64,000 nt of DNA from Ilumatobacter fluminis (GCF_004364865.1 NZ_SOAU01000001.1:62001-126000); one strand, 5' to 3'; counted from the first letter of the stretch, positions 8,312-17,073 are shown. Numbers and translations: made by a program. The notes: a model not told the origin generated them from the letters alone.

Positions 8312-9262
8312 TCAGGTGAGGCGGTCGGTGGGGTAGTCGGCGTAGCTGGCTTTGAACACGCCGGAGTGGAGCAGGACCTTGGCGGCGGGTTCGCCCGACT
8401 CGGCGTGGCGGACCGTGGTGTCGACCCAGTGCGACTCGACCTTGCGGCTCTGACCGACCGCCACGACCGCTCGCTCGAGCACGTACTCCTCGCCGACGAA
8501 CAGCGGCCGGCCGAAGGCCCGGACCTCGAGGTCGAGGAACAGCCCGACCGCCGGGCCGCGCACCGGCAGCGCTGAGCCGATCTTGTGGGCGAGCACGCTG
8601 TACATCTCGAACGGCAGGATCGGTCGACCCCACGGGTTGTCGCCCGAGACGTACCAGTCGCTCGGTTCGGTGATCGCCGCCAGCTTCTGGGCGAGCGAGA
8701 ACGGATACAGGTTGCCGTTGGCGGTGTCGGCATCGACCGAGACCCGACGGTCGTCGGCCGGCAGGGCGCCGACGGTCACCTGGTCGACGATGAACAGCTC
8801 ACCCGGCTCGCGCGACTGCGCCTTCGCCAGCCGCTCGGCGAGCTCGGTCGTGGCGTCGCCGACGGAGATCGTGCCGGTCAGCACCGGCGTGCCGTCACCC
8901 TTGGCGGCGTCGATCCTGACCGAGTCGACCGTGCCGTCGCCGTCGCCGTCGCCGATGTCGGCCGAGGCGATGACCGACTCGCCCTCGATCACCATCGTCT
9001 GGAAGTGGGCGCTGATGCAGCCGTCGGCGAACCACCGCTCGCCCCACCGGTCGAACCCGATCGGGTCGAACTGGCTGAAGTGGGTCGGCCCTTCGATCGG
9101 GGCGCCGGTCAGTCCGAGCTTGTCGGCGGTGGCGTCGTCGTGGACGCTGGTGTGTCCGTCGTACTCCTGGTCGGCGAGCATCTGCTTCGGCCGTCGCTCC
9201 GGCCCGACGACGCGGCCGTCGTGCTGCTCGAGGGACGTGGACGGGAACGGGTGCGAACTCAC
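8312..9262 (-). CDS. Double-hotdog (MaoC/thioesterase-like) protein
   Basis: A 316-residue protein if the GTG at 9262 is used; the frame is open to 9313 with a Trp-rich, unlikely extension. It shows two hotdog-like halves. The first has GAPIEGPTHFSQFDPIGF and a following GCISAHFQTMVIEGE; the second has RPILPFEMYSVLAHKIG and EVRAFGRPLFVGEEYV. These resemble MaoC-like dehydratase/thioesterase domains acting on CoA esters, but the canonical MaoC Asp/His pair is not obvious to me. No lipid-metabolism neighbours are present. Confidence 0.7.
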   Translation of the reverse strand: MSSHPFPSTSLEQHDGRVVGPERRPKQMLADQEYDGHTSVHDDATADKLGLTGAPIEGPTHFSQFDPIGFDRWGERWFADGCISAHFQTMVIEGESVIASADIGDGDGDGTVDSVRIDAAKGDGTPVLTGTISVGDATTELAERLAKAQSREPGELFIVDQVTVGALPADDRRVSVDADTANGNLYPFSLAQKLAAITEPSDWYVSGDNPWGRPILPFEMYSVLAHKIGSALPVRGPAVGLFLDLEVRAFGRPLFVGEEYVLERAVVAVGQSRKVESHWVDTTVRHAESGEPAAKVLLHSGVFKASYADYPTDRLT

Positions 9263-9337
9263 CGTGCCAGCGTGCCACGTCGGCGACGCCCACCACCCGA
9301 CCGGAACAGCCACCCGACCCCATCGAGCGGCTGGGGG

Positions 9338-9988
9338 TCAGGTCGGCCGGTCCATCGGCGGCAGGACGAGGTCGAGCGGGGCGATGCGCTCGGGGTGTCG
9401 CAGGCCGGTGACGAGGCTGATTCCCAGCTTCGTGCGGCGGCCGTCGCTGTGGAGACGCCCGGGCCAGCCGTGGTGCTGGTGGTACGCGGAGGCGGTGTAG
9501 ATCAGCACGGTGGCGACGTGTCGGCGGCGCCAGTCCTCGTGCACGAAGACCTGGTCGACCACCGCTTCCTCCGGCCACCAGCGGATGGCGCCGAGTTGCT
9601 GGTCGGAGCGAACGGGCAGGTGGAAGAACTCGGCGTCGGAGACCACGGTGCCGGGGGCGTGGTCGTCGGTGCCGAAGGCCACGAGCGTCATCGCCGGCGG
9701 GTCGGCGTTGCCTTCGGGCAGTTCGACGAACCAGCAGCCCGGTGCGCCGGGTGCCATCCCGGGCGCGACCGTGATCGTCGAGTGCCCGTCGGCGGCGAGT
9801 TCGGCCCGCCAGAGCACGAACACGTCGTCGAGGTCACCGGAGTCGTCGACGATCGTGCCGTCGTCGTGTCGGTCGTCGAGATGGCAGCGCACCTGCCAAC
9901 GGCCGTGGCGGAGCGGCTGCTCGCGCACGTACCACGCAGAGGTCCCCGACTCAGGCGGCGTGCCCGCGGAGACCTCGTCGATCGGCAT
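9338..9988 (-). CDS. GNAT-like acetyltransferase domain protein
   Basis: A 216-residue protein. The N-terminal half (YVREQPLRHGRWQVRC onward) looks like a small beta-rich domain. The C-terminal half carries VDQVFVHEDWRRRHVATVLI, which resembles the acetyl-CoA pyrophosphate-binding loop (R/Q-x-x-G/A) of GNAT enzymes with the Gly replaced by Ala/Val. Substrate unknown. It is transcribed in the same direction as, and just downstream of, the surface-protein gene (15-bp gap). Confidence 0.6.
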   Translation of the reverse strand: MPIDEVSAGTPPESGTSAWYVREQPLRHGRWQVRCHLDDRHDDGTIVDDSGDLDDVFVLWRAELAADGHSTITVAPGMAPGAPGCWFVELPEGNADPPAMTLVAFGTDDHAPGTVVSDAEFFHLPVRSDQQLGAIRWWPEEAVVDQVFVHEDWRRRHVATVLIYTASAYHQHHGWPGRLHSDGRRTKLGISLVTGLRHPERIAPLDLVLPPMDRPT

Positions 9989-10003
9989 GGTCGCGGCCGT
10001 CGG

Positions 10004-11125
10004 TCAGGCGTCGGTGCGGGGCCGGCGGCTGATCATCACGCCGCCGAGTCCGAGTGCGACCAGCAGCGAGGCCAAGAGTGCGGAGCGGCTGGTGGTGTCG
10101 CCGGTCGGCGGCAGGATCGGTGCAACCGTCGAGGGAGCGACCACACCGGCATCGTCGTCGATCGTGGTCGTGGGCGCCAGCGTCGTCGCGGTGGTCGTGG
10201 TCGTCGTCGTCGTGGTCGTCGTGGTCGTCGTCGTGGTCGTGGCGGGTCCGGTGACCGTCACCACCACCTGGTTGTCCTCCACGACCTCCTGCAGGCTGAT
10301 GCTGTACAGCGCCTCCACCTCGTAGATGAAGAAGTCGTCGCAGATGCTCTCGTCGAGCCCGGTGTCGAGGCCGAACACGGCCACGTACGCCGCCAGGGTG
10401 GCGGCAGCGGCCTCGGGGTCGTCGTCACAGCTGGTCTCCGGATCGTCGAGGTAGGCGATGTAGTCGGCCTCGTCGGGGTAGCCGGCGTCGCGGAGCGCCT
10501 GGGAGATGACGGCCAAGCCGGTGTCGTCGAAGACACGTTGCTCGGCGAGACGTCCCGGGTTCCGGAACGACATGAGGTCGGTCGGTGCCGTGGAGACACT
10601 GAGGTCGTCGTCGAGCGTGTGCTCGTGTCGGATCGTGATCGAGGTGATGTCGGGAAAGGCCTCCGCACTCGGAATGAGGTAGTAGTTCGCGCCGGGGAAC
10701 GGTGCGAACGTGCTCTCGCTGCCGCTCGCGGCGAAGAACTCGATCTCGAAGAACTCGTGGAACTCGGTTTCGTCGGCCCACCCCTGTTCGGGGGTGCACT
10801 CCACGGTGCCTTCGCCCTCGATCTCGATCGTGACGACCGGCAGCAGATCGTCGGGCACGATCGGGAGCGGGTCGGGAACGTCGCCGGTTCCGGCGGCGAC
10901 CGAGATGCCGAACGGGGCGACGTTTCCCTTCGTGAGGCCGAACTCGGCGCTGCACGACTCGTAGGTGCCGGTGTCCTGCGCCGGTGCGCGCTCGGGCCGG
11001 TCGCCCGAGGCGGGCGGGCCGACGGCCGGCTCGACGTCGGGCGCCTCGCCGGCGGAGACGGTTCCGGAGGCGACGAGGCTGCCGCCGAGCAGGCCGACGA
11101 CGGTGGTGCGAAGCGATGGGCGCAT
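10004..11125 (-). CDS. Secreted cell-wall-anchored protein with poly-Thr stalk and LPPTG sorting signal
   Basis: A 373-residue protein starting at MRPSLRTTVVGLL. It has a signal peptide (residues 1-24), then an acidic ectodomain with no family I recognise and several Cys that may form disulfides. An uninterrupted Thr tract of about 18 residues at roughly 295-315 follows. The C-terminus is a full sortase signal: LPPTG, a hydrophobic helix, and a positively charged RRPR tail. It would be displayed on peptidoglycan by a class-E-like or housekeeping sortase, which is not encoded in the window. The start is supported by TAGGTT 8 nt upstream. Confidence 0.8.
   Translation of the reverse strand: MRPSLRTTVVGLLGGSLVASGTVSAGEAPDVEPAVGPPASGDRPERAPAQDTGTYESCSAEFGLTKGNVAPFGISVAAGTGDVPDPLPIVPDDLLPVVTIEIEGEGTVECTPEQGWADETEFHEFFEIEFFAASGSESTFAPFPGANYYLIPSAEAFPDITSITIRHEHTLDDDLSVSTAPTDLMSFRNPGRLAEQRVFDDTGLAVISQALRDAGYPDEADYIAYLDDPETSCDDDPEAAAATLAAYVAVFGLDTGLDESICDDFFIYEVEALYSISLQEVVEDNQVVVTVTGPATTTTTTTTTTTTTTTTTATTLAPTTTIDDDAGVVAPSTVAPILPPTGDTTSRSALLASLLVALGLGGVMISRRPRTDA
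10182..10242. repeat. GTC/GTG trinucleotide microsatellite encoding the Thr tract
   Basis: On the plus strand the tract reads as runs of GTCGTCGTC and GTGGTC, which on the coding (minus) strand gives ACC/ACG/ACA-type Thr codons. Codon usage alternates irregularly, so length changes by slippage are possible and would alter stalk length in frame. Confidence 0.6.
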
Positions 11126-11133
11126 GGGCGGGC

Positions 11134-11139
11134 AACCTA
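11134..11139 (-). promoter_or_regulatory. -10 box, leaderless surface-protein transcript
   Basis: TAGGTT on the minus strand, 8 nt before the ATG at 11125. Confidence 0.5.
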
Positions 11140-11247
11140 CTCCCAGCGCCTCGCGAAATCGCGAACGTTCGCACACAGCGTTGCCGCCGCACCACCCTGC
11201 GTCGTAGCGGAACGACCCCGGTCGGGGGCCAGCCGGCCGGGTGGTCG

Positions 11248-11253
11248 TACGAT
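11248..11253 (+). promoter_or_regulatory. -10 box, leaderless DUF169 transcript
   Basis: TACGAT lies 6 nt before the ATG at 11260. With the opposite-strand box at 11134-11139 it defines a compact divergent promoter region of about 110 bp. Confidence 0.5.
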
Positions 11254-11259
11254 CGCCGC

Positions 11260-12051
11260 ATGGGGAACGAGGGGACACGGGTCGACGTCGACGGGCATCT
11301 CGATTGGGGGCGTCTGGTCGACGATCTCAACCGGTTGCTGCGGCTGCGGACGACACCGATCGGGATGAAGCGCTTCGCAACGGTCGCCGACATGGAGGCG
11401 GTGCCGCGTGTGCGGCGGCCGCAGGCGATCCACACGATGGACCAGATCGTCGGGCAGGCGTCTCGCAACGGCTGGACGGTCGGCGTGACGAAGGACGACT
11501 TCGTCGGTGACCAGTGCGCGGCGGTCGTCGGCCTCCACCCTCGCGACGACGACTGGCTCGCCGGCGAGCGCTACGCCGGCGTCTGGTACTCGACGCCGGA
11601 CGACGCAGCAGCGCATCAGGCCGCCATGGACCTGCCGTCGTTCGGCACCCACGAGGCGGTCGTCGTGTCGCCCCTGGCGAGTGGCCGACTCGACCCGCCC
11701 GACATCTGCCTGATCTACGCGACGCCGGCACAGATGATCCTGTTCATCAACGGGCTGCAGTGGACCGGGTACCGCAAGCTCGAGTGGGGATGCGTCGGCG
11801 AGTCGTCCTGCGCCGACTCGTGGGGACGCGCACTCGCCACGGGCGAACCGAGCCTCTCGATCCCGTGCTTCGCGGAGCGCCGCTACGGCGGCGTGATGGA
11901 GGACGAGTTGCTGATGGCGATCCCGCCGAGCTTTCTCCCGACGGTCGTCGACGGCCTCGCCGCGCTGGCGCGAAATGGCCTCCGGTACCCGATCGCGCCG
12001 TACGGCGTGACCACCGACGCCCGCGCCGGACTGGGGCACAGCTACGACTGA
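11260..12051 (+). CDS. DUF169 family protein
   Basis: A 263-residue protein. The order LRLRTTPIGMKRF, then GDQCAAVVGL, VVVSPLASGRLDPPDICLIY, CVGESSCADS and LSIPCFAERRYGGV is that of DUF169 (sometimes annotated ArCR). This is a cysteine-containing family of unknown function common in archaea, anaerobes and actinobacteria. The conserved Cys residues (C-A, C-V/C-A, PCF) are retained and might bind a metal or cofactor, by inference. The start is supported by TACGAT 6 nt upstream. Confidence 0.8.
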   Translation: MGNEGTRVDVDGHLDWGRLVDDLNRLLRLRTTPIGMKRFATVADMEAVPRVRRPQAIHTMDQIVGQASRNGWTVGVTKDDFVGDQCAAVVGLHPRDDDWLAGERYAGVWYSTPDDAAAHQAAMDLPSFGTHEAVVVSPLASGRLDPPDICLIYATPAQMILFINGLQWTGYRKLEWGCVGESSCADSWGRALATGEPSLSIPCFAERRYGGVMEDELLMAIPPSFLPTVVDGLAALARNGLRYPIAPYGVTTDARAGLGHSYD

Positions 12052-12058
12052 AACGTGA

Positions 12059-12077
12059 CCGTTCGATGACCGAACGG
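12059..12077 (+). terminator. Hairpin after the DUF169 gene, possible terminator
   Basis: A perfect 7-bp stem, CCGTTCG/CGAACGG, with a 5-nt ATGAC loop begins 7 bp after the stop at 12051. No T-run follows, as is common for high-GC actinobacterial terminators. Confidence 0.5.
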
Positions 12078-12098
12078 AGGGTCGCTTGACGCGAATGC

Positions 12099-12116
12099 AT
12101 CACTCACGTGCGTGAT
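12099..12116. promoter_or_regulatory. 18-bp near-perfect palindrome upstream of the hybrid kinase
   Basis: ATCACTCACGTGCGTGAT, with a single mismatched pair, centred on CACGTG. It lies about 80-100 bp upstream of the kinase start. It has the symmetry expected of a dimeric regulator site, and no regulator can be assigned. Confidence 0.4.
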
Positions 12117-12196
12117 CCTGGTGTTATCGGCTTGATCGGGGCTTGAAGTAGCCGATGACCCTGGTGGTGAGTGACGACGTCTGGAAGGATCGCCCT

Positions 12197-14389
12197 GTGG
12201 GTGGAACTGCTCTCGGTGTCCGAGAGCCCGCGATGACGCGTTCGTCCGAGAGCGTCGGATCCCCCATCCTCCACGCGTGCATCACGATCGTCGTCGTCAT
12301 CTCGATGGTCTCGATCGCCGGGTGGCAGACCCACACGGCGTGGATGGTGCAGTGGCGGTCGAGCTGGGCGCCGATGCAGCAGAACACCGCGATCGGCGAA
12401 CTCGCCTGCGCGCTCGGTCTGTTCGGCTTCGCGATCAGACGCTGGTGGGTGACCGTCCTCGGCGCAGTGGTCGCGCTGGCGCTCGGCGTCGTCGCCATGG
12501 TCCAGTACGTGTTCGACGTCGATGTCGGCATCGACACCGTGTTCGTCGACCCGTTCGTCACCACCGAGGTGGCGAGCCCGGGCCGCATGTCGCCCCGAAC
12601 CGCGCTCGTCCTCCTGCTGTTCGGCGCCGGCGTCATCGCGTCGGTCTGGGCCGACCGGACCGACCGTCCGAGCGCGTCGACCACCCTCGTCGGCCTCACC
12701 GGCGGCATGGTCGCCGTGATCCCGGTCCTCGCCCTCATGCGGCGCTTCGTTCCGGGCTGGGACGAGTTGTGGTGGGACGAGTCGACCCGCATGGCGGTCC
12801 CGACGGCACTCGGATTCGTGGCCGTGGCGGGCGGCTTGTTCGCCGAGGCGGCGAGGCGCGATCGAGCCGACATCGGCAAGTGGCTGCCGGGCGTGGTCGG
12901 TGCGGTCGTGTTCGCCGCGTCCACGCTCACGTGGCGAGGGGCGCTCGGGGCGGCGTCGAACGGCGACTTCGACCGAGAGCGCGTCGCCACCGTGATGCTC
13001 GTCGCCTCGTGTCTCGTCGCGGCGCTCGTGGCGCTCGCGCTGATGGGTGCGTACTCAGCGCATCAGAACCTCACGAAGGCGAAGATCGCGATGGCCCGAC
13101 TCGCCGAGGAGACGGCCCACCGTCAGCACGTCGAGCGAGAACTCGCTGCCGAGGAGGTCGCCCGTCTCCGCGCCGAGTACGAAAGCCGTTCGGCATTGGA
13201 CGAGCAACGTCGGATGCGGGAGGTCGCCGAGCGGGAACGCGTCGAGACCGAACTGTGGAAGGCCCGCCGTCTCGAAGGGCTGGGTCACCTCGCCGGCGGT
13301 ATCGCCCACGACTTCAACAATGTGCTGCAGATCATCCGCAACGCGTCGGAGCTCGCCCGGGCCCACGGCAAGCAGCCGGTGCGGTCGGCCGACGGCGCTG
13401 GTCTCGATGCCGATCTCGACCTGATCGACGACGCGACCGAGCAGGCCCGTCGGATGATCCGCCAGCTCCTCACCTTCGCCCGAGACCAGGGTGACGACGT
13501 CGAGGCGCTCGACGTGGTGGCGGCGACCCGCGACGCCGAGGCGCTGCTCGCCGGAACGATCGGCCGCTCGATCGAGATGCGGCTCGAGATCGCTCCCGAC
13601 GTGCCGCCGGTCGAGCTCGACCGAGGACGCTACGAGCAGTTGCTCCTCAACCTGGTCGTGAACGCCCGAGACGCGATGGGCGGCTCCGGCCGGCTGTGCG
13701 TCTCGATCGACTGCCTCCCGTCGATCGACGACACGGTCGAACAGGTACGTGTCCGCGTGGCCGACACCGGTCCGGGCATCCCGGACGAGATCGTCGACCA
13801 GCTCTTCGACGCCTTCTTCACCACCAAGGAGACCGGCACGGGGCTCGGACTCTCGACGGTGCTCAAGGTGGCGGAAGGGGCGGGCGGCTCGGTTCGTGTC
13901 GCGTCGACGGGTCCGGAGGGCACGACGTTCGAGGTGTTGCTGCCGTCGGTGCCGGTCGAGGAGCGGCCGACCGACGCCACGCCCGTCGCCATCTCCGAAC
14001 CGTCGCTCGAGGGGCTCGTCGTGCTGGTGGTCGACGACGACGCGATCTTGCTCGAGGTCGCCAAGCGACTGTTGGTGCTCGCCGGCTGCGAGGTGATCGC
14101 CGCCGGCTCCGGTGCCGACGCCGTCGAGATCGCCCGCTCGCACGACGGCGCGATCGACGTCGTCCTCACCGACTTCCACATGCCCGAGCTCGACGGGCTG
14201 GAGGTCGCGACCGCCATGGCCGACGCCCGCCCTGATGCGGTGGTGGTGCTGATGTCGGGTTCGGGCGCCCCCGAGGTCGGCAGCGGCGCCGAGCCGACTG
14301 CAGTGTTGGCCAAGCCGTTCGGCCAGTCGCAGCTCCGGGCGGCGATCGTCGAAGCGCTCGTCGAGCGCTGGTCGCTCTCCTCCGGCTGA
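12197..14389 (+). CDS. Membrane-bound hybrid histidine kinase with C-terminal receiver
   Basis: About 730 residues. Eight or so hydrophobic segments in the first 290 residues form a MASE-like membrane sensor without a large loop. A charged coiled coil follows (about 300-365, AKIAMARLAEETAHRQHVER), then HisKA with GHLAGGIAHDFNN (His about 380). HATPase motifs NLVVNARDAM, DTGPGIP and TGTGLGLS come next, and a REC domain with LTDFHMPELDG (phosphoacceptor Asp) and the KPFG Lys. The architecture resembles hybrid kinases that pass phosphate to a separate Hpt/RR. No partner is adjacent. The start at GTG 12197 has GAAGGA upstream; ATG 12155 and ATG 12233 are alternatives. Confidence 0.85.
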   Translation: MGGTALGVREPAMTRSSESVGSPILHACITIVVVISMVSIAGWQTHTAWMVQWRSSWAPMQQNTAIGELACALGLFGFAIRRWWVTVLGAVVALALGVVAMVQYVFDVDVGIDTVFVDPFVTTEVASPGRMSPRTALVLLLFGAGVIASVWADRTDRPSASTTLVGLTGGMVAVIPVLALMRRFVPGWDELWWDESTRMAVPTALGFVAVAGGLFAEAARRDRADIGKWLPGVVGAVVFAASTLTWRGALGAASNGDFDRERVATVMLVASCLVAALVALALMGAYSAHQNLTKAKIAMARLAEETAHRQHVERELAAEEVARLRAEYESRSALDEQRRMREVAERERVETELWKARRLEGLGHLAGGIAHDFNNVLQIIRNASELARAHGKQPVRSADGAGLDADLDLIDDATEQARRMIRQLLTFARDQGDDVEALDVVAATRDAEALLAGTIGRSIEMRLEIAPDVPPVELDRGRYEQLLLNLVVNARDAMGGSGRLCVSIDCLPSIDDTVEQVRVRVADTGPGIPDEIVDQLFDAFFTTKETGTGLGLSTVLKVAEGAGGSVRVASTGPEGTTFEVLLPSVPVEERPTDATPVAISEPSLEGLVVLVVDDDAILLEVAKRLLVLAGCEVIAAGSGADAVEIARSHDGAIDVVLTDFHMPELDGLEVATAMADARPDAVVVLMSGSGAPEVGSGAEPTAVLAKPFGQSQLRAAIVEALVERWSLSSG

Positions 14390-14462
14390 ACCATCGACCT
14401 CGTCGGCTCGCCCGGGTGACCGACGTCACCGTCGTCCACGTTCGTCTGCGATCGGGAATGAT

Positions 14463-14491
14463 TTACGATACTGGCCGGTTCAGTTTCGTAA
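14463..14491. promoter_or_regulatory. 29-bp palindromic operator upstream of the MFS exporter, probable TetR site
   Basis: The half-sites TTACGATACTG and CAGTTTCGTAA are related by dyad symmetry around a 7-nt centre; 12 of 14 paired positions, or nearly so, are complementary. The site lies 122-150 bp upstream of the exporter start in the 223-bp gap after the kinase gene. This type of long interrupted palindrome is typical of TetR-family repressors of drug exporters, and a TetR gene directly follows the exporter. The rest of the gap shows nothing else I can name. Confidence 0.75.
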
Positions 14492-14612
14492 GTCGGGCAG
14501 CGGCCCGGACGGTGACCCTCCGACCGTCCGAGCCTCCGCCCGCCGAGACACGACGAACCACCCACCCGACCGGCCGCATCGACGACGGCACCACGACGCG
14601 ACAAGGACTCCC

Positions 14613-16214
14613 ATGCACGGCTCCCCTGACCTCGACCCGATCGACCCCGCGATCCACGAACGGCGGTGGATCACGCTCGGCGTACTCTGCCTGAGCCTGC
14701 TGATCATCGTGATGGACAACACGATCCTGAACGTCGCGATCCCGTCGTTGATGGTCGACCTCGGAGCGACCAACAGCCAGATCCAGTGGATCATCGACTC
14801 CTACGTGCTGGTGTTCGCCGGCCTGCTCCTCACCACCGGCAGCCTCTCCGACCGCTTCGGCCGCAAGGGCGCCCTCCAGATCGGCATCGTCCTGTTCGCC
14901 ATCGGTTCGGCTGCCGCGGCCATGTCGACGACCGCGAACCAGCTGATCGCCACCCGCGCCTTCATGGGCATCGGCGGCGCGCTGATCATGCCGGCGACGT
15001 TGTCGATCCTCACGAACGTCTTCCGCGACCCGCGCGAGCGCGGCCGGGCGATCGCGATCTGGGCCGGCTTCTCCGGCCTCGGCGTCGCCATCGGCCCCAT
15101 GATCGGCGGGTTCCTGCTCGAGCACTTCTCGTGGCACTCGGTGTTCTGGGTCAATCTGCCGATCGGTGCACTCGCGTTGACCCTCGGCGTTCGGTACGTG
15201 CCGACCTCGCGTGACTCGAAGCAGCGACCGCTCGACCCGATCGGTGCCGTCCTGTCGATGGTCGGTCTCGCCAGCCTGCTGTTCGGCATCATCGAGGGGC
15301 CGGCCAAGGGATGGACCGACGACATCGTGATCGCCGGCTTCGCCGTCGGCGCCCTCGCGATCGCTGCATTCATCGCCTGGGAGCTGTACACCCCGAACCC
15401 GATGCTGCAGATGACCGTGTTCAAGAACGCCCGCTTCACCGCGGCGAGCCTCACGATCACGCTCGTCTTCTTCGCCCTGTTCGGTTCGCTGTTCCTGATG
15501 ACGCAGTACTGGCAGCTCGTGCACGGCTACTCGCCGCTCGAAGCGGGCATCCGCCTGCTGCCCCACGCCGCCACGATGATGATCGTCGCGCCGCTGTCGG
15601 CCCGCCTCGTCGAGCACGTCGGCACGAAGCGGGTCGTGCTCACCGGCCTCACCCTCATCACGACCGGCCTGCTGCTGCTGTCGACCATCGAAGCCGACAC
15701 GCCCTACGTCGTGGTCATCTCGTTCTTCGTCGTCATGGCGTCGGGCATGGGCATGACGATGGCGCCGGCCACCGAGTCGGTGATGGGCTCGCTGCCTCGC
15801 GACATGGCCGGTGTGGGTTCGGCGATCAACGACACGACCCGCCAGGTCGGCGGTGCGCTCGGCGTCGCCATCATCGGCTCGGTCGTGTCGAGCATGTACG
15901 CCGGACGGATCGACACCATCGCCGGAGATCTCGGACTCGGAGCCGCGGCAACCGAGACCGCCGAGTCGTCGCTCGGTGGTGCCCAGCAGGTCGCCGCAGA
16001 ACTCGGCGACACCACGCTGTTCGACGACGCGAACGTCGCCTTCACCGAGGCGATGACGAACGGCATGCTCCTGTCGGCCGTGATCATCATCGGCACGGCA
16101 ATCATGGCCTGGAAGTTCCTTCCGGCCCGCGCCGCCGGGCCCGACACGGTGCCCGCGGCGACGCCGGGCGAACGACCGGTCGAGCCGACGCTCGCGCCGA
16201 GCGCCGGTGACTGA
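14613..16214 (+). CDS. MFS transporter of the DHA2 (14-TM, EmrB/QacA) drug-exporter family
   Basis: A 533-residue protein with about 14 membrane helices. Motif A appears as GSLSDRFGRKGAL after helix 2. Motif D1 appears as LSLLIIVMDNTILNVAIPS in helix 1. The motif C-like antiporter region GFSGLGVAIGPMIGGFLLE marks an exporter. It probably expels toxic organic compounds using the proton gradient. The next gene is a TetR regulator whose GTG option overlaps the exporter stop, and the palindrome at 14463-14491 is the likely control site. Some near-identical helices at the C-terminus contain acidic loops (AAATETAESS). Confidence 0.9.
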   Translation: MHGSPDLDPIDPAIHERRWITLGVLCLSLLIIVMDNTILNVAIPSLMVDLGATNSQIQWIIDSYVLVFAGLLLTTGSLSDRFGRKGALQIGIVLFAIGSAAAAMSTTANQLIATRAFMGIGGALIMPATLSILTNVFRDPRERGRAIAIWAGFSGLGVAIGPMIGGFLLEHFSWHSVFWVNLPIGALALTLGVRYVPTSRDSKQRPLDPIGAVLSMVGLASLLFGIIEGPAKGWTDDIVIAGFAVGALAIAAFIAWELYTPNPMLQMTVFKNARFTAASLTITLVFFALFGSLFLMTQYWQLVHGYSPLEAGIRLLPHAATMMIVAPLSARLVEHVGTKRVVLTGLTLITTGLLLLSTIEADTPYVVVISFFVVMASGMGMTMAPATESVMGSLPRDMAGVGSAINDTTRQVGGALGVAIIGSVVSSMYAGRIDTIAGDLGLGAAATETAESSLGGAQQVAAELGDTTLFDDANVAFTEAMTNGMLLSAVIIIGTAIMAWKFLPARAAGPDTVPAATPGERPVEPTLAPSAGD

Positions 16215-16236
16215 TGTGGCGAACGGTGTCGCAGGC

Positions 16237-16242
16237 CACAAT
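16237..16242 (+). promoter_or_regulatory. Possible -10 box inside the exporter-tetR junction
   Basis: CACAAT lies 6 nt upstream of the GTG at 16249. It matches the -10 consensus less well than other boxes in the window, but suggests that the TetR gene may have its own leaderless promoter. Confidence 0.35.
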
Positions 16243-16248
16243 GGTGGC

Positions 16249-16827
16249 GTGACCGACGCTCCACGACGCGGACGCCCGCGGTCCGCCGGTGCCGACGAGG
16301 CAATCCTCACCGCCACGCTCGACGTGGCGCGAGAGGTCGGCTTCCGCGGCATGTCGATGGACGTCATCGCCGAACGCGCCGGCGTGTCGAAGGCGACGAT
16401 CTACCGCCGGTGGGCGTCGAAGGAAGCACTCGTGCTGCAGGCGCTCCGGAGCGCGATCAACCCGATGGACGAGGTCGACCTCGGTTCGGTCCGTGCCGAC
16501 CTGGTGACGTACCTCAACGATCTCGCCGACCGGATGGCGAGCGGCAATATGACCGACGTGCTGCCGCACCTGATCGAGTGGGCGGTGCACGACGAGCAGT
16601 TGCGGGTCGAACTCGACGGCTACGTGGCGCATCGTCGCCAGCCACTCGTCGCGATCCTGACCCGGGGTATCGAGCGCGGCGAGATCCGTGACGACCTCGA
16701 CCTCGACACGATCGTCGACGCGTTCGTCGGCCCGTTCATCTACCGCAAGCTCCTGACCGGCGACGCCATCGACGCCACCCTCGTCGACCGCCTCCTCGCC
16801 CTCATCCTCCCCACCATCACCCCGTGA
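16249..16827 (+). CDS. TetR/AcrR family transcriptional regulator
   Basis: A 192-residue protein (206 if the upstream GTG at 16207 is used). The N-terminal HTH reads GRPRSAGADEAILTATLDVA, then MDVIAERAGVSKATIYRRW, a textbook TetR DNA-binding domain. The C-terminal ligand domain (TetR_C_11-like, with VDAFVGPFIYRKLLTG) would sense a small molecule. It is probably the local repressor of the MFS exporter, acting at the 14463-14491 palindrome (inference). Confidence 0.9.
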   Translation: MTDAPRRGRPRSAGADEAILTATLDVAREVGFRGMSMDVIAERAGVSKATIYRRWASKEALVLQALRSAINPMDEVDLGSVRADLVTYLNDLADRMASGNMTDVLPHLIEWAVHDEQLRVELDGYVAHRRQPLVAILTRGIERGEIRDDLDLDTIVDAFVGPFIYRKLLTGDAIDATLVDRLLALILPTITP

Positions 16828-16852
16828 CTCCGCCGACCACCGCACGCCATTC

Positions 16853-17043
16853 GGGTCAGGTGTCAGAGGTGACGGCGAGGAACGAGCCGTGACCGTCGAT
16901 CACCTGACCCGGAGTCGGTGCGCGTCCCCGAGCGCACGAGCCGCTTGGTCGACTCCAGGATCCCGGGTCAGGTGACCGCCGGTAACGGGTTCGGCTGCGC
17001 CTCACCCGTCACCTCTGGCACCTGACCCGGTGACCTGACCCGG
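16853..17043. repeat. Family A repeat, complete A-subfamily element
   Basis: The left arm starts at 16853 (GGGTCAGGTGTCAGAGGTGA), 26 bp after the TetR stop. The spacer has GGTGCGCGTCCCCGAGC, and the right arm is inverted and closes at CACCTGACCCGG (17030). An extra TGACCTGACCCGG follows to 17043. It occupies most of the 253-bp gap before the quinone oxidoreductase. Confidence 0.9.
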
Positions 17044-17067
17044 TGAGCCGACCCCGTGGGGTGGCCC

Positions 17068-17073
17068 TAGGGT
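17068..17073 (+). promoter_or_regulatory. -10 box, leaderless quinone oxidoreductase transcript
   Basis: TAGGGT lies 7 nt before the ATG at 17081. Confidence 0.55.

Noticed and set aside
8585-11368. A 927-codon open reading frame on the plus strand
   Set aside because: It lies antisense to three well-supported minus-strand genes (hotdog protein, acetyltransferase-like, surface protein). Its Arg/Gly/Val-rich, low-complexity product is typical of the complement of GC-rich codons.
16207-16248. Upstream GTG as start of the TetR gene
   Set aside because: The 14 added residues (TDVANGVAGHNGG) do not resemble a TetR N-terminus, and CACAAT lies 6 nt before the GTG at 16249. The longer start remains possible because it overlaps the exporter stop.
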